Assembly (NCBI GenBank): GCA_036023115.1
Contig: JAYKKT010000061.1
Location: 16,370,501-16,434,500 of the forward strand
DNA from: Brasenia schreberi
Taxonomy: Eukaryota; Streptophyta; Magnoliopsida; Nymphaeales; Cabombaceae
Reading direction: 5' to 3'
DNA length: 64,000 nt
In this document: positions 35,460 through 46,952 of the stretch, piece after piece
Position numbering within the stretch: the stretch's first letter is position 1
Layout of the letters: each line of letters begins with the position of its first letter
Program-made: the position numbers and the translations under genes
The notes under the pieces: model-generated
Told to the model about the DNA's origin: nothing
The model's input: only the letters and a program-made list of their open reading frames with translations
The model's database searches: none

Positions 35460-36279
35460 TGTAAACACCCCAAAATCCCACGAATTTCTCAAAAAGCCTG
35501 GTTTTACAAAAGCAGCCCCAAAGGGCTATTTTGAGTCTGGAAACCCAGGAGCCTTCCAAACAAACCCTGTACATAGGTTTAAACTATATATGTTTTAAAT
35601 ATGTATAATATTCTTTTAAAACCTTTAAAAAGATGTTTTGAAACCCTACAAAGCGACTTGGCCTGATGAAAGCAGGACCAGAAGATCAAAAGAGAGCCCG
35701 GAACCGGAGCACATATCGAGCCCAACACAACAACTCTCATATTAGATTCATCCCCAGAATCTCGAACATCCAAGCCCCTGTTATCAAACAAATCATCCGA
35801 AATCATCTCTAGAAGGTGAAAACAGATGCGGACGACCATGTTGGCGAAGACCCAACGCAAGATGGAGTACTGATGCTGTCAGGCACCGCACAAACCGTTC
35901 GTTTCGAACATATCCCGAAGGAGTCAGAATTCAGCTTTGGATTGGATCTGGACCATATATATCCAGATCCCAATCCAAACATATATGTGGATTTGGATTT
36001 GGATTTGGATCCAAAGATCCAATCCAATATCCACATCCAGGGCCCACATCACCTTCTCATAAATGGAGGTGAGGCCACTTGAAATTCACGTGGGATCTTG
36101 GGCATGAGAGAGAATGGGGAGGATTAAATGTGAGGAAAATGTATTAAGCTTGACTTGTGTGTCAAGTTTTTGGGTTAATCATGTGGGTTAGCCTAATTAG
36201 TGTGGGTTTAAGCTTGTATGAACCTACACCTAACCTAGGGCTGCACCAACATGACGCAATTAAGTCCACGGGCCATGCA

Positions 36280-36720
36280 AAGGGATGCTCCTAACCTAAT
36301 CCCAAGCTAAACCCCCTAATCCTAGCCATTTACCCTAATCCCGGCCTAATCCCAACCTAATCACCTAACCTACTTCCCTAATCCTTCCCTAATCCCAACC
36401 TAATCACCTAACCCACCTCCCTAATCCTTCCCTAAACCTAGCCTAATTCCCCTAACCTCACCCTAATCCTAGCCTAAACATCTAACCCACCTCACTAAAC
36501 CTCACCCTAAACCCAACCCACCTAGCTAAGCCCTAAACCTCTAAACCACCCCACCTCAAACCCTAGCACACCATATCCCTAAAACCACCTAACCTAAATA
36601 TCTGCCCCCCCCTAAATATCTAGCCCACCTTATCCCCAAACCATCACCACCTAACCACTAAACCATCCCCCCAAAACCAGCCCCAACCGACCCCAACAAA
36701 TCCTATAAACCCCCCCTAGT
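36280..36720 (+). repeat. degenerate telomere-like CCTAA(C/T)C tract in solo LTR C
   Basis: About 430 bp in which CCTAACC, CCCTAAAC and CCTAATCC variants recur every 6-12 bases without strict period. Similar but shorter tracts occur in LTR A (19375-19660) and reversed in LTR B (30160-30460). It is not a true telomeric array. Confidence 0.75.
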
Positions 36721-37587
36721 GGGCGGGTTTTTCAAGCCTTTTGGGCCAACCGAGCCCCCTCTCCTCTCTCATCTCTTTCCTTCTTCTCTCACTTGCTCCA
36801 TGTTGGAACTCCAGCCAGCTCCACTCCACACCACCATCACCTCCCGGCCAGCTCCACTCCACGCCACCATCACCTCCCGGCCAGCTCCATTCCTTGACAC
36901 CCGACTGCACCAACCTGCCATCGTTCGGCTGCCTCCCTTGGACATCCGCTACCTTCACCTTCCTCTCCGGTTAGTACCCTATCCTAACATCACCCTCTCT
37001 TCACTCCCCCTCCACTCTCAGCCACCACATACCACCCTTCCTTAGTCTAACCTCCACTTCATCCAGCCGGCCACCACCTAACTACCTGCCACCATTCAGC
37101 CACAACCGACTGCAACACCCGCAGCCTTACATCATTTTCCTTAGACAGACCCTAGTTAAGACCCTTAGCTCTATCTTCCCTAGGACCTGCCCCTACCTTC
37201 CCTTAGACAACCCCCACTACATAGTGACACACACCCTAGCTCCCCTTCCTTTCCTAAGCGCCCCCTCCGTTCGGCTAGCGCCAAGGCAGCGCCCCCTCCC
37301 ATCACCCAGCTAGAGCCAAGGCGCCACCCCCGCAACACCTTGCTTCCCTTCGGCCAGCACCTCCTTTGCTGCACCCTTCCGAGGAGCTCCTTTTGCAGCC
37401 AAGGCGATATACCAGCCCAAGCGCAAGCAAGTCATGCCCGGACCAGCTATCCATAAGTGCCTCGCTCGGTCTTTGTTATATTGACTTGCTATACTTAATT
37501 AAATTTGATACGGGGTTATAATAACGGAGCATTGTCTCCCTCCGCTTGTAATAATGTGGTTTGGTACACCCACACACACGTGCACTT

Positions 37588-38220
37588 GAGCCTATCTCGC
37601 TCTTAGCTGCACACGATTTTGACACACACATGGGCCTAATCAGCCCTTAAGATATAGACTTATTTATATAATTTAAGTTGCGTGGGGTTTTGCTTAAGTT
37701 GTGTGCGTTGTCTTTCAATTCTCGCACTCACACACATTGAGCTTTCGCTCTTATTTTCAAGACCCAAGTAAGGGCCTAATACCATTTCGTTTTGGGTGTT
37801 TTACTTCATGTCGTGTGCGTAATACTTCAATTCTACACTCACACACATTGAGCTTTCGCTCTTACTCCCAAGACCTTAGTCAAGGCCTATTGCAATTTAT
37901 ATTTGGGTTTAATTTCATGTCATGTGCGTAGTACTTCAATTCTACACTCACACACATTGAGCTTTCGCTCTTACTCCCAAGACCTTAGTTAAGGCCATAT
38001 TGCAATTTATATTTGGGTTTCATTTAAGTCGTGTGAGTTGCCTTTCAATATACACACAACACCCACGCAACACGTTGGCGACCTTCGGGCCCATATATAT
38101 TATAAGTATTTCCCTTTCGGCTATATCTTTAAGATTTGGGTTTTAAGGTTCAGCTGTGTGCGTAGTCTTTATATATATACACGGCACACACTTGCACAAT
38201 TGAGCCTTTCCGCTCTTAAG
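37588..38220 (+). repeat. stem-loop array in solo LTR C
   Basis: Units GAGC-CTATCTC-GCTC near 37590, GAGC-TTTC-GCTC near 37739, 37849 and 37959, and GAGC-CTTTCC-GCTC near 38203. Loops of 4 and 6-7 nt share the same arms, mostly in a CACACATTGAGC ... TTA context. Confidence 0.8.
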
Positions 38221-38809
38221 ATATAGCCATATTTCCCTTCCGCAATTTCCCTTTTGCAATTTACATTTCAAGTCATTTCCCTTCCGCATTGTCTTTCAAT
38301 TCGGGTTTTTCCTTTAGAGTTGCATGAGTTTGCATTGCATATACGCTATACCACGAGTTAAGACACATATTGCATCAAAGCAAACCCCATACTCCCGCTC
38401 AAAATCGCCCCACTTAGGTCACGTGTTCATAACACACACCTAGTTGGCCCGAAAAAGGGATAGAAAGAAAGACGTAGGCATGTGCAAATCCACGTGAAAT
38501 AAAACTTGAAAATCATACAAAAAACAGCCCGAATCGAACACCTCAAACTTTTTCGTAGGTTCTCATATTTAAAACTCTATTTTCTAAGCGTACAGACTGA
38601 CCCTTGTGCATCGGTGCAAGAAAGTCTGCGACGAAAAGAGCTTGCTTGCTCATAGTCGCCACGTTAGGAGTCAGATTTCAAAATATCTCTTCGCTAGCTT
38701 AAGTAAGCTAGTTGGCACACCCTTTTGCTTAAAATAGGACTTAGACACACGAAAAGATTCGCTTCAGGCCTAAGAACCAGGAGCGGGAACTTTCTACATC
38801 TACACCAGC

Positions 38810-39330
38810 TTTAAGCAGATCTTCTAAACCCTCTTTCACTTGAGAGTGTACGTTCGGATGGATCTTTCTAAGCTTTTGTTTTATGGGTCTAGACCCGGCA
38901 TGTCTTCGTATGTCTATGCGAAAACGCCAAGGTAGGCTTTCAAGAATGCAATGAATGATGCTTTTTCATGCTCATGCAGACATGTGCCTATCTTAACACA
39001 TTTTGGTTTTTCTTTACTCCCTAGGTTAATTTCTATGAAATCCCCTCCTACAGAATTCGAAGGTTTTTCCAAATCGAGAATTTTGTTAAACTTAGGAAGC
39101 TCAGAGGTTTGATCCTCCTCCGTGCTTTGATTATTCTCGAGAATTTTAAATCCTAGGGAATTTGGATTTGATGCATGGTTTTTAAAAACACATGGTTTTG
39201 GTTTTGGAATTTCTACGGGTTTTGAAGATTTTGGTCCTTTTATGAAGACGATTTTTTCTTCAAAATCTTTGGTTTTTTCCAAATTTCTACCAGGAGCTAG
39301 TATGTTACAAGATCTTTTTGGTATTTTCAT
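38810..39330 (-). pseudogene. gypsy B RT (5' part)
   Basis: Frame with KIVFIKGPKSSKPVEIPKPK, SVGGDFIEINLGSK, CVKIGTCLHEHEKASFIAFL and AYLGVFA, matching A 24830-25240. The frame then breaks before the PGLDP segment, and the gene is interrupted by solo LTR C at 38809. Confidence 0.85.
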
Positions 39331-39813
39331 AAATTTTTAATGTTTTTGGTTTTTGTAAATTTGTAATTTTTTTGGCTTTTTGTTTAAAAGAGGGGTCTTC
39401 CATCACACCTACAAAGAAAATGCCACGAATCAGTCTCTAAACAAGAGATCTAAACCGTAGGTCTCGGTTTTAGTAGGCTCTAGGGCACCCTTGACCCAAG
39501 TGGTCATGGGTGGTGGCTCTGGGGATATGGTGGGGATATATCCTATCCCATACCTATTTGGATTTGGATTTGGGAAGATAGGCTCTAGATGCCCATTGTT
39601 TTTGGTCCCTAAACTCTAGTAGGACATGTAGCTCATGTTGAGCAGCATGTGCTAAGGTTTTCGTATTTTAGAAAACTCTTTGTACAAAGGATGACCTTGG
39701 AACTTGCTGTCATCCATGGCATGCTCAAAGGGTTTTCAGTTTAAGGTTTTCTTTGGAAATATAGGGAGTTTGGATTTGCCTAGGATAGTTACGACTTTTG
39801 GGCCAGCTTTGGG

Positions 39814-40923
39814 CTACCCCTTGACGTACACAATCGTCCTAGGGTTTTGGGGAACGAACTCATATGGTTCATCCATGGATTTGATAGGGTTGGCCCCGTA
39901 GGCCTTTTCACTTGACAAGCAAAGGAAGTTTTGAACTCCCCTTAGCTGTGGGTGGCTCTCGCCCAGGATTACCACGATTTCATTTTTGTGGGGGATTTTC
40001 ACACACCTATGGAAGGTGCATGGCACAGCACGAAGATTGTGTATCCAGGGTCTTCCCAGAAGTAGGTTGTAGTGGGGGTGTATGTCCAAGACATGGAACA
40101 CCCCTGCGTGGGTTATTCCCCCAATTTCCATGGTTAACTCTATGGCTCCCAAAGGTTTTGACGCATTCCCATCGTATCTAGTGATAACGATGGGGCTCGG
40201 GTTTACGGAAGTCAAGGTGACTCCAATTTGACATGCCATGTGCAACGGAAGGATGTTGAGAGCTCCTCCCCCATCAACTAAGCACCTATCTAGAGGATGG
40301 TGATTCAATACCACCTCGATATGTAGGGCTTGGTTGTGGGTTTCATATGGTCTTTCGATTTCGTCTTTCGAAAATACAATTGGCGTTTTTGCATAGATGG
40401 GTGCAACTAGGAATGACAAGGACTCAGGAGTTATACTCGAGTTAACCTTGACTCTCTCTAAGATTTTTTCTAAAACTAGCCTATGCCTAGGTGAGGTTTG
40501 TATCACCTTTAGGATGGACATGTTTATCGGGATCTTAGAAAGATGATTTTCAAAATCATATGAGATTAAAACATTTTTACCTTTATCCGTTATTTGAAAA
40601 ACCTTAGGAATGCATGCTTTTGAAGGGCCAGGAACACCGACCACTTTTTTAGCAGTTTTTTCTAAGTGTTGGGGTTGATAGATCCTCCCAGACCTGGTCA
40701 CCTCCCCTACACTTTGCCTAAGGCTCGCTCCTAAGTTGGAGCTATTTGTGTGCTTTGGAGCACCGAGAATTCTTAAGACGGCTCTAGCCGGGGGCAGGAC
40801 TCTAAGCGCTCCCCAGATCACTACTTGGGCGACTTTCTTATAAATGATGAGAGATGGTGGACAAGTAGTGAAGCCAGAACATGATGCATGCACAAAACCT
40901 TTAGAAGTTGGGAAAGCACACAC
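39814..40923 (-). pseudogene. gypsy B gag end and protease, longest open frame of the nest
   Basis: An open frame of 369 codons. It contains the linker VTRSGRIYQPQHLEK, NHLSKIPINMSILKVIQTSP and the protease RCLVDGGGALNILPLHMACQ, IVITRYDGNASKPLGAIELT and HYNLLLGRPWIHNL. Asp-Gly-Gly is in place of the Asp-Thr/Ser-Gly triad; I cannot tell whether this is ancestral in the family, since E reads VGGGG. Upstream sequence is lost by the LTR-gag fusion at 41119. Confidence 0.85.
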
Positions 40924-41118
40924 CTTTTTTCCCTTCCCACTATACTTGCATGGTTGGGGAAGGGTTCTTTGAGCACAGTTTGGGTAGGCTTAGGTTCTTT
41001 AATGACCTAGAGCCGGCCTTACTCGATCAAGTTTTCAATTTTGTTCAAAAGGAAAAAGCATTTGTTCGTATTATGGCCTTTGAGCCGATGATATTTGCAA
41101 TACCGGTTCAAAAACCTC
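40924..41118 (-). pseudogene. gypsy B gag zinc knuckle, truncated
   Basis: CKYHRLKGHNTNKC at about 41053-41094 on - matches the intact knuckle of A. The frame runs out to the left in ...LLNKIENLIE. On the right it is fused at about 41118 to the middle of the 5' LTR, so capsid, gag start, leader and primer site are deleted. Confidence 0.85.
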
Positions 41119-42546
41119 CCTTTTGAAGTAGGGAAGTGGGATGCGGTAGGGCAGGAGGTGCTAGTTCGGTTGGGAGTTAGGCGGGTGGTCACGACAGGGA
41201 GCTGGGGACAGTGGGATGCGGTAGGGCAGGAGGTGATGCTGGCCGGGGGCTGGTGTGGTGTGGCGCTAGGTGCACCGAGAGCCGGGTGATGCAGGGTACC
41301 GGATGGTGCGCAGGAAGGTGAGGGAGTCGGGTGGTGCAGGGTGTTGGATGAGGTTTGAAGTAGGCTCAAACCGAGTGCAGTTGCACTCAGTTAGGTTTAG
41401 ATTTAGTTTGGTGGGGAAGTGGGTTAGGTTAGGTTGGCCGGCTAGGGCTAGGTTAGGTTGGTTTAGGGTGGGGTTGAGCGGCTAGGTTGGGGTATATGGG
41501 ATAGGTCGGTTGGGTCTAGGGTGGTCCAGCCAAGGGATAAAAGAGAGTCGGTTTGGGTGAGTTTGGGTTGGTTTAGGTGAAAGGGGCTAGGTTTGGGTTA
41601 GGTTTAGTGGGGCCGGTTAGGTGAAGTAGGCTAGGTTATGGTGAGGTTGAGAGACCTACCTCTTGGAGCCAGTCCACCATGCATAGCCCTTCCTTCCACG
41701 CCCTTTTGCAGCCATCCTTCAAGTTGGTGCAACCCTTTGGTTGAGCCTAGGTTCATACAAGGCTTGAACCCACACTCTTGATCAAGCCCACATGGCTATG
41801 GCCCACCATATCTACTTTATGCCCTCCACTCATTCTCTCTCTTTCCAAGCCTTCCACTTGCAAATTCACGTGAACTTGCTCCACCCCCTCACCTCTATTT
41901 ATAGGCAAATGAGGTGGGTCTTGGATTTGGATCTTGGATTTGGATTTTGATATCTAAATCTAATCCAAACATTATTTGGGTCTAGATCTGGATATTTGGG
42001 TCTATATCCAATCTAAATTTTCATTTCTTCAGTCCTTCTTGGCATTTCGAGACGGACAGTTTTCGTGGGCCCTAGCTTCATCAATGCTCCGTCTTGGGCT
42101 GGGTCTTCCCCAACCTTTTCATCCAAACTCCTTCTCACCTTTCTAGACTCCGTTTTGGTTGATTTTTGATATTTCCAGCTTGGATTTCTGATGATTTGGT
42201 GGATGCTCTTGGCTTAGTATTTGATGCTCCAGGCTTGAAGTCTGCTTCTGGCTTGGGCTCTCCTTTTGCCTTTTGATCCTGCTTTTATCAGGCCCAACTG
42301 AATTCTGGGCTTTTGAACCTGTTTTTGAGGTTGCTTTTGATCAGGCTCCACCTGTTGGATTTGGCTTTTTACAAAATTGGGACTTGGCCTGAGTTTAAGG
42401 AATTTTCATTTTGAACAGGTTTTCAAACAGAAGTTTAAAGCTTTTGCAACTCTTAGGTTTTCGAAAACTCAAAATTTGGTTTTGAAATAGATTTTTCAAA
42501 TCAGGTGTTTGTTTTGGGAAAATCATTTGATTTTGGGGTGTTTACA
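41119..42546 (-). repeat. gypsy B truncated 5' LTR, first about 1.43 kb
   Basis: Collinear with the first 1.4 kb of the 3' LTR (29930-31338), with the same TATA box (41897-41905) and GGATTTGGAT repeats near 41930-41950. It ends in the low-complexity module. Confidence 0.9.
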
Positions 42547-42551
42547 ACCCC

Positions 42552-43852
42552 CACAACCCAGCCCATCGTAAGCCATAAAGCACTTGGCTGCCCCCAAGTG
42601 AACCCAAAACCTAAACTCTCACGTCAAAACCCACCTAGGGAGACCTATCTCGTGGTTGCCAAGGAGGACGGACCTGAGCAACTTAAGAGGCAAAACCGAC
42701 CACTGGTAAGTATTTATTTACGTTCGGTTTTACATTACTCGCCTAAATTAAATTCAATTCGATATGAGGTTGTAATAATGAAGCAAAGTCTCCCTCCGAA
42801 ATGTAATATTTGTGCTTGATACATATCTACACATGTGCACTTGAGCCTTTTCTCTCTTAATTGCACACAAAGGACACCCACGTGCATTTGAGCCTTTTCG
42901 CTCTTATATTGCACATGATTACACACACACATTTAGCCTTTCCACTCTTAAGCTAAAATATATATTTCAATTCGGGTATTTACTTTAGTGAAAGCTGTGT
43001 GAGTTGCAATTCAATTCAGGTATTTACATTCAAGTCGTGTGAGATGTCATTTAAATTTCACACTTACACACACGTGCATTGAGCCTTTCTGCTCTTAAGC
43101 TAAAGTATATATTTTAATTTGGGTATTTACTTTAGTGAAAGCTGTATGAGTTGTCATTTCAATTTCACACGAGAAGCACACAAAAGCACTCGAGCCTTTT
43201 CGCTCTCCACTCACACACATTGAGCCTTGTCGCTCTTATGATATAACATATTTATATACTTTCAAGTTGTGTGAGTTTACTTCACATCGAGTTGCATTTC
43301 CCTTTGTGTGGATTTACATTAAGTTGCATGAGTTGCTTTACATTTCGGGTATTTACATTTGTGAAAGCTGCGTGAGTTGCACTTCAATTTCGAGTATTTA
43401 CATTTGTGAAAGTTGTGTGAGTTGCCCTTTCAATTCGAGCCTAGCTCACATCATCATCTCAAAACCCGAAAATATTTGTCGCATCTTTGCATTTATTAGC
43501 TTTCAAAGACGCCCTGAATCTATGCATAAACCACGTTGAAAATAGACCACATGTACGTACATATATCAGGCCTGAAATAGCTAAAACTCTAAAGACTTAA
43601 GTTCGTCCAAAGTCGCAATAAAACTTGCAAACTAGGCATACATCGAATTCTTTGAACACTGGTATTTTTCAAAGTTTTGTAAAAACGAAGTTTTAAGTGT
43701 TTAAACTTTCTCACAATCTCCTGAAAGTCAAATTATTTTTAAAAACTTCGCTAGTTTGAGTAAGCTAGCTGGCACACCCATAGAAACGACGTAGGCACAA
43801 AAATGTTCATTTTCAGTCTCAAGAACCAGGAGTGAAAATTTTCATGTTTACA
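42552..43852 (+). repeat. gypsy A 3' LTR remnant, right part
   Basis: Collinear with LTR A 20270-21646, including the stem-loop array (42842-43235) and the CATGTTTACA end. Together with 27760-28010 it forms the 3' LTR of A, minus its first 1.4 kb. Confidence 0.9.
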
Positions 43853-43857
43853 GCATT

Positions 43858-44992
43858 CACCCATTTTAAACTTCTTGAGGATATAGTCAATATATCTCTC
43901 CTAACTCAGGCATAAGAGTCTAGATTCTCTATCTCGAGAAATCTTTATTCCCAGCATGTAGGATGCTTCCCCCATATCCTTCATTTCGAACTTGGAGTTC
44001 AACCATGACTTGGCTTTGACAATCATCTCATTGTCGTTTCTAGTCAACAATATGTCATCTACATATAATGATAAGATGACAAAGTGGCTCTCACTGTTCC
44101 AGACATATACACAGTGATCAAGTTTATTAGCCACAAACCTAAGTTCTACAATGGCATTTTGAAAAGTCAAATACCATTGGCGAGGTGACCGTTTTAGGCC
44201 ATATACTTTATCTTCTTAGCCTTCAACCACAAATCCTTTGAGTTGCTGTATGTATATGATTTCTTCTAAATCTCCGTTTAGAAAAGCTATCTTTACATCT
44301 AACTGATGTAAATCCAAATCATAGTATGCAGATATTGCTAGGATTATACGTATACATGCAAATTTCGCAACTGAGGAATATGTCTCAACATAATCTATCC
44401 CCTCTTTTTGCGAAAAACCCTTTGCAACTAACCTCGCTTTAAACTTATCGATTGTACGATCGACCTTGTATTTCTTTTTCAGAACCCATTTACAGCCTAT
44501 GACTTTCCTTCCTTTTGGCAAATCAGTCAATTCCCAAACTTGGTTTTTCTCAATAGATTCAATTTCCTCATCCATGGCTTTCCCCAAGTCTATTGCTTTT
44601 AATGAGTTCATGGTTTGTTGATAAGTCAAGTTATCAGTCAACTGATCTAAATCTACCAAATTACACTCTTCTTCTGTAAGATAAGTGTGATAATCCTTTA
44701 AGTAGGATGGAGTGACTCTTGGCCTTTTATGTCTACTTAAGGTATCGGTAGTTTCAGAAAGATATTCAATGGGATCAAAAGATGATTGGTGTAAGTCTAC
44801 CAGATCATTAAGACATTCATCATTGTTTTCCAGGATGTCATTCTTAGTATCTTCTAAGAATTCAACATCTCTGCTTTCAATGAGTCCATGGTTCTTATGA
44901 TAAAACCGATATCCTTTTGAACCTTTCGGATATCCAATGAATATACATCTCAAGGACCTACTGTCTAGCTTTTCTTCCAAACCACATCTCAT
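43858..44992 (-). pseudogene. copia D reverse transcriptase
   Basis: Frames 44992-44216 and 44170-43901. Typical copia RT: AMDEEIESIEKNQVWELTDL, GCKWVLKKKYKVDRTIDKFK, ARLVAKGFSQKEGIDYVET, LDLHQLDVKIAFLNGDLEE and LYVDDILLTRND (catalytic YVDD at 44054-44065 intact), then GEASYMLGIKISRDRE. A stop separates the two frames and another precedes the element A insertion at 43853. Confidence 0.9.
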
Positions 44993-45012
44993 ATGGTGTA
45001 GTGAATACAGCC

Positions 45013-46045
45013 TTAAGGTAATCTATTGAGTATGTAAACCGCAGTACTTATTGCTTCTCCCCAAAATACCCTTGGAAGAGAGGCATCGATCAACATTGAC
45101 CTTGTCATATTCAGCAAGGTTCTGTTGTATCTCTTAGCTACACCATTTTGCTGAGGAGTCCTAGGTATTGTATTTTGCTTTGAGGGGATGCGCCTTTCCA
45201 CATCTGGTCCAAGGGATACCAAAGTCTTTACAGAATTCCGAAAATTCTTCCGAGATATACTCACCACCTCTGTCTGATCTTAAGACTTTGATCGAATACT
45301 CTAATTGGTTTTCCACTTCTTGCTTATATTTTTTGAAAGCATCATGTGCCTTAGATTTATGTGCCAAAAGATATAGATACATATATCTAGAGTAATCATC
45401 GATAAAGGTTATAAAATAACCCTTTACACGATGTGTCTTTACTCTAAAAGGCCCACATAAATCCGTGTAAATAACCTCCAACAAGGTTGTTGCCCTTGTT
45501 GATTCCTTAGGAAAAACCTTCCTTGTCATTTTTCCTTGTATACAAGCTTCACACTTGTTGAAAGTATTTTCCTCAAATACAGGCAATAAGTCAAAGTTGG
45601 ATAATTTCCTCAACTTTTTCAGACTTATATGCCATAGGCATTTATGCCATATATTCACATCAATATAAGCAGAAGTTCTACATATTTCATTATCAGAAAC
45701 CTTAAACAGTCCATGTTCTACATCGAATTCCCTAAAGAATAATATTCTCCCATGCTTTCCCATAGTCACCTTGTTAGGAATAAACCTAACCTCAAAACTT
45801 TTCTTTACCAAGACAGAGACCGAGACCAAATTGCACCTTATAGATGGCACAATTAACACATCAGTCAATATAATTGGTTTGCCTTGCACAAATATTCTGA
45901 AGGACCCAATACCCAAAACATCCGAGAAAGTATTATTTCCCATATAAACTCGATGTTCCCTGGGTTTATATTCCTTCAGATCCATTGCCCCTTCCTTGAT
46001 ATTCGAGATGTGCCATATAGCTCCTGAGTCGATCTACCAACCTAT
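45013..46045 (-). pseudogene. copia D protease and integrase
   Basis: Protease box IDSGAIWHIS lies just after a TAG stop near 46032. Then NLVSVSVLVKK, GAG-pre-integrase CEACIQGKMTRKVF, and the integrase core with IYTDLCGPF, FIDDYSRYMYLYLL and VLRSDRGGEYIS. After a frameshift near 45180 the third catalytic position reads NGVAKRYNRTL: the Glu of the GVAE motif is Lys (AAG, 45133-45135). It ends ...ISTAVYILNRLP at about 45015. Confidence 0.9.
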
Positions 46046-46086
46046 CATCGGGCTGTCCATATACAAGCACTCAAAAATCACGCAAA

Positions 46087-46952
46087 TTATGTCATGTTTC
46101 TCCGACTGTTCATGTTGTGGGTTGTTTCCTCTACCTTGTTGCGGCAGTCCCTTTTGTAGTGTCCCATCTTTCTGCAGTTTAAACACTTGACCCGAGAAGC
46201 GGTTTCCTGCGATTTCTTAAAATTTTGACCGCCTTTCTTTTTATTCTTGCCGAACTTCTTGTTTGGTTTTTTCTTCTGATTGGTTTTGAAGCTAGACACT
46301 ATCTCATCTTACACCACTAGCAACTATCTCATCTTGCACCGCTAGCAACTTTTCTTTCTTGTTTTTGACCATGTGTTCTTGTTCTATTGCTAGTTTAGGG
46401 ACAACTCAGAAAGGTTAATTTCAAGCGTTAATCTGAGGGTTGTGGTGATCATGTTCCATGAAGGGGGTAGACTATTTAGTATGGTAGATATCTACATCGG
46501 TTCTGGGATTACTGATTTTGCTACGGCTAAGTCCCTAGCCATTATCAACATGTGGTTTACTTGCTCTACTACATTATCTCCTTCTTTCATTTTGAAGAAG
46601 TTATACTATTGTAGTAACTGCACATGCAATTTTGTAGTTGTATAATACTTAGCTGTTATTGAGTCAAACAACTCTTTAGCGGTCTCGTATTCTTCGAAGA
46701 TCCTAATCAAGTCATCCTCCATGTAGGTAAAAATGATTGTCCTTGCTATAGTGTCGTCTTTTAGAAATATTTTATACATTTCTACTTGTTGCTCACTTGC
46801 GTCTAGAAGTGGCGGACGCAAAGTTTCCTTCAACACATACTCAACACCTTAAGTGTTAGAGCTAGTGGGATTTTTCTCTTCCATGTTTTGAAGTTAAGAC
46901 CGTTCAACTTCTCAATTTTTGTCAACTCAGACACACATATCCTAGAGCTCAT
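46087..46952 (-). pseudogene. copia D gag
   Basis: Start MSSRICVSELTKIEKLNGLN at 46952, a typical copia gag opening, followed by FKTWKRKI. Frame changes near 46850 lead to LRPPLLDASEQQVEMYKIFL and AKELFDSITAKYY (46836-46606). A CCHC knuckle CLNCRKMGHYKRDC is intact at 46144-46185. At least two frame breaks. Confidence 0.85.

Larger units (their letters stand above)
35460..38804 (+). mobile_element. solo LTR C (gypsy, related subfamily), 3345 bp
   Basis: Starts TGTAAACACCCC (35460) and ends ...CATCTACA (38804), flanked by CCAGC at 35455-35459 and 38805-38809, inside the RT gene of B. No internal region is present, so it is an LTR-LTR recombination product. Module order is that of A and B, but the sequence is clearly diverged: WGGATTTGGAT repeats (35940-36030), CCCTAA/CCTAAC telomere-like module (36280-36680), C-rich part, then stem-loops with shorter loops (37588-38215). 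Confidence 0.93.
28011..42546 (-). mobile_element. Ty3/gypsy element B (Tat/Ogre type), inserted in the 3' LTR of A
   Basis: Reverse orientation. The left end TATAAACA (a decayed TGTAAACA) at 28011 and the right end ...GGTGTTTACA at 42546 are flanked by ACCCC at 28006-28010 and 42547-42551; the intact LTR A reads ACACACCCCCACAACCC at the same place with one copy. Layout read on -: truncated 5' LTR (42546-41119) fused to gag, protease, RT (split by solo LTR C), two RNase H domains, integrase, a 1.1-kb 3' noncoding part, polypurine tract and full 3' LTR (31338-28011). Without C the element is about 11.2 kb. Confidence 0.9.
18591..43852 (+). mobile_element. Ty3/gypsy element A (Tat/Ogre type), inserted in copia D
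   Basis: Starts TGTAAACACCCC at 18591 and ends ...CATGTTTACA at 43852, flanked by the 5-bp duplication GCATT on both sides. Layout: 5' LTR 18591-21646; primer site and leader; gag, protease, RT, RNase H, second RNase H and integrase to about 27757; a deletion that fuses integrase to mid-LTR; then the 3' LTR remnant (27760-28010 plus 42552-43852), itself split by element B. The second, archaeal-type RNase H and the absence of a chromodomain place it in the Tat/Ogre group. Coding parts carry many stops and frameshifts. Confidence 0.9.

Noticed and set aside
36280..36720. Interstitial telomere array
   Set aside because: Motifs are irregular in length and spacing and lie within a defined LTR with target duplication; not a head-to-tail telomeric repeat.
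36719..37045. 108-codon Pro/Leu-rich frame in solo LTR C
   Set aside because: Same compositional effect; no counterpart frame in LTRs A or B.
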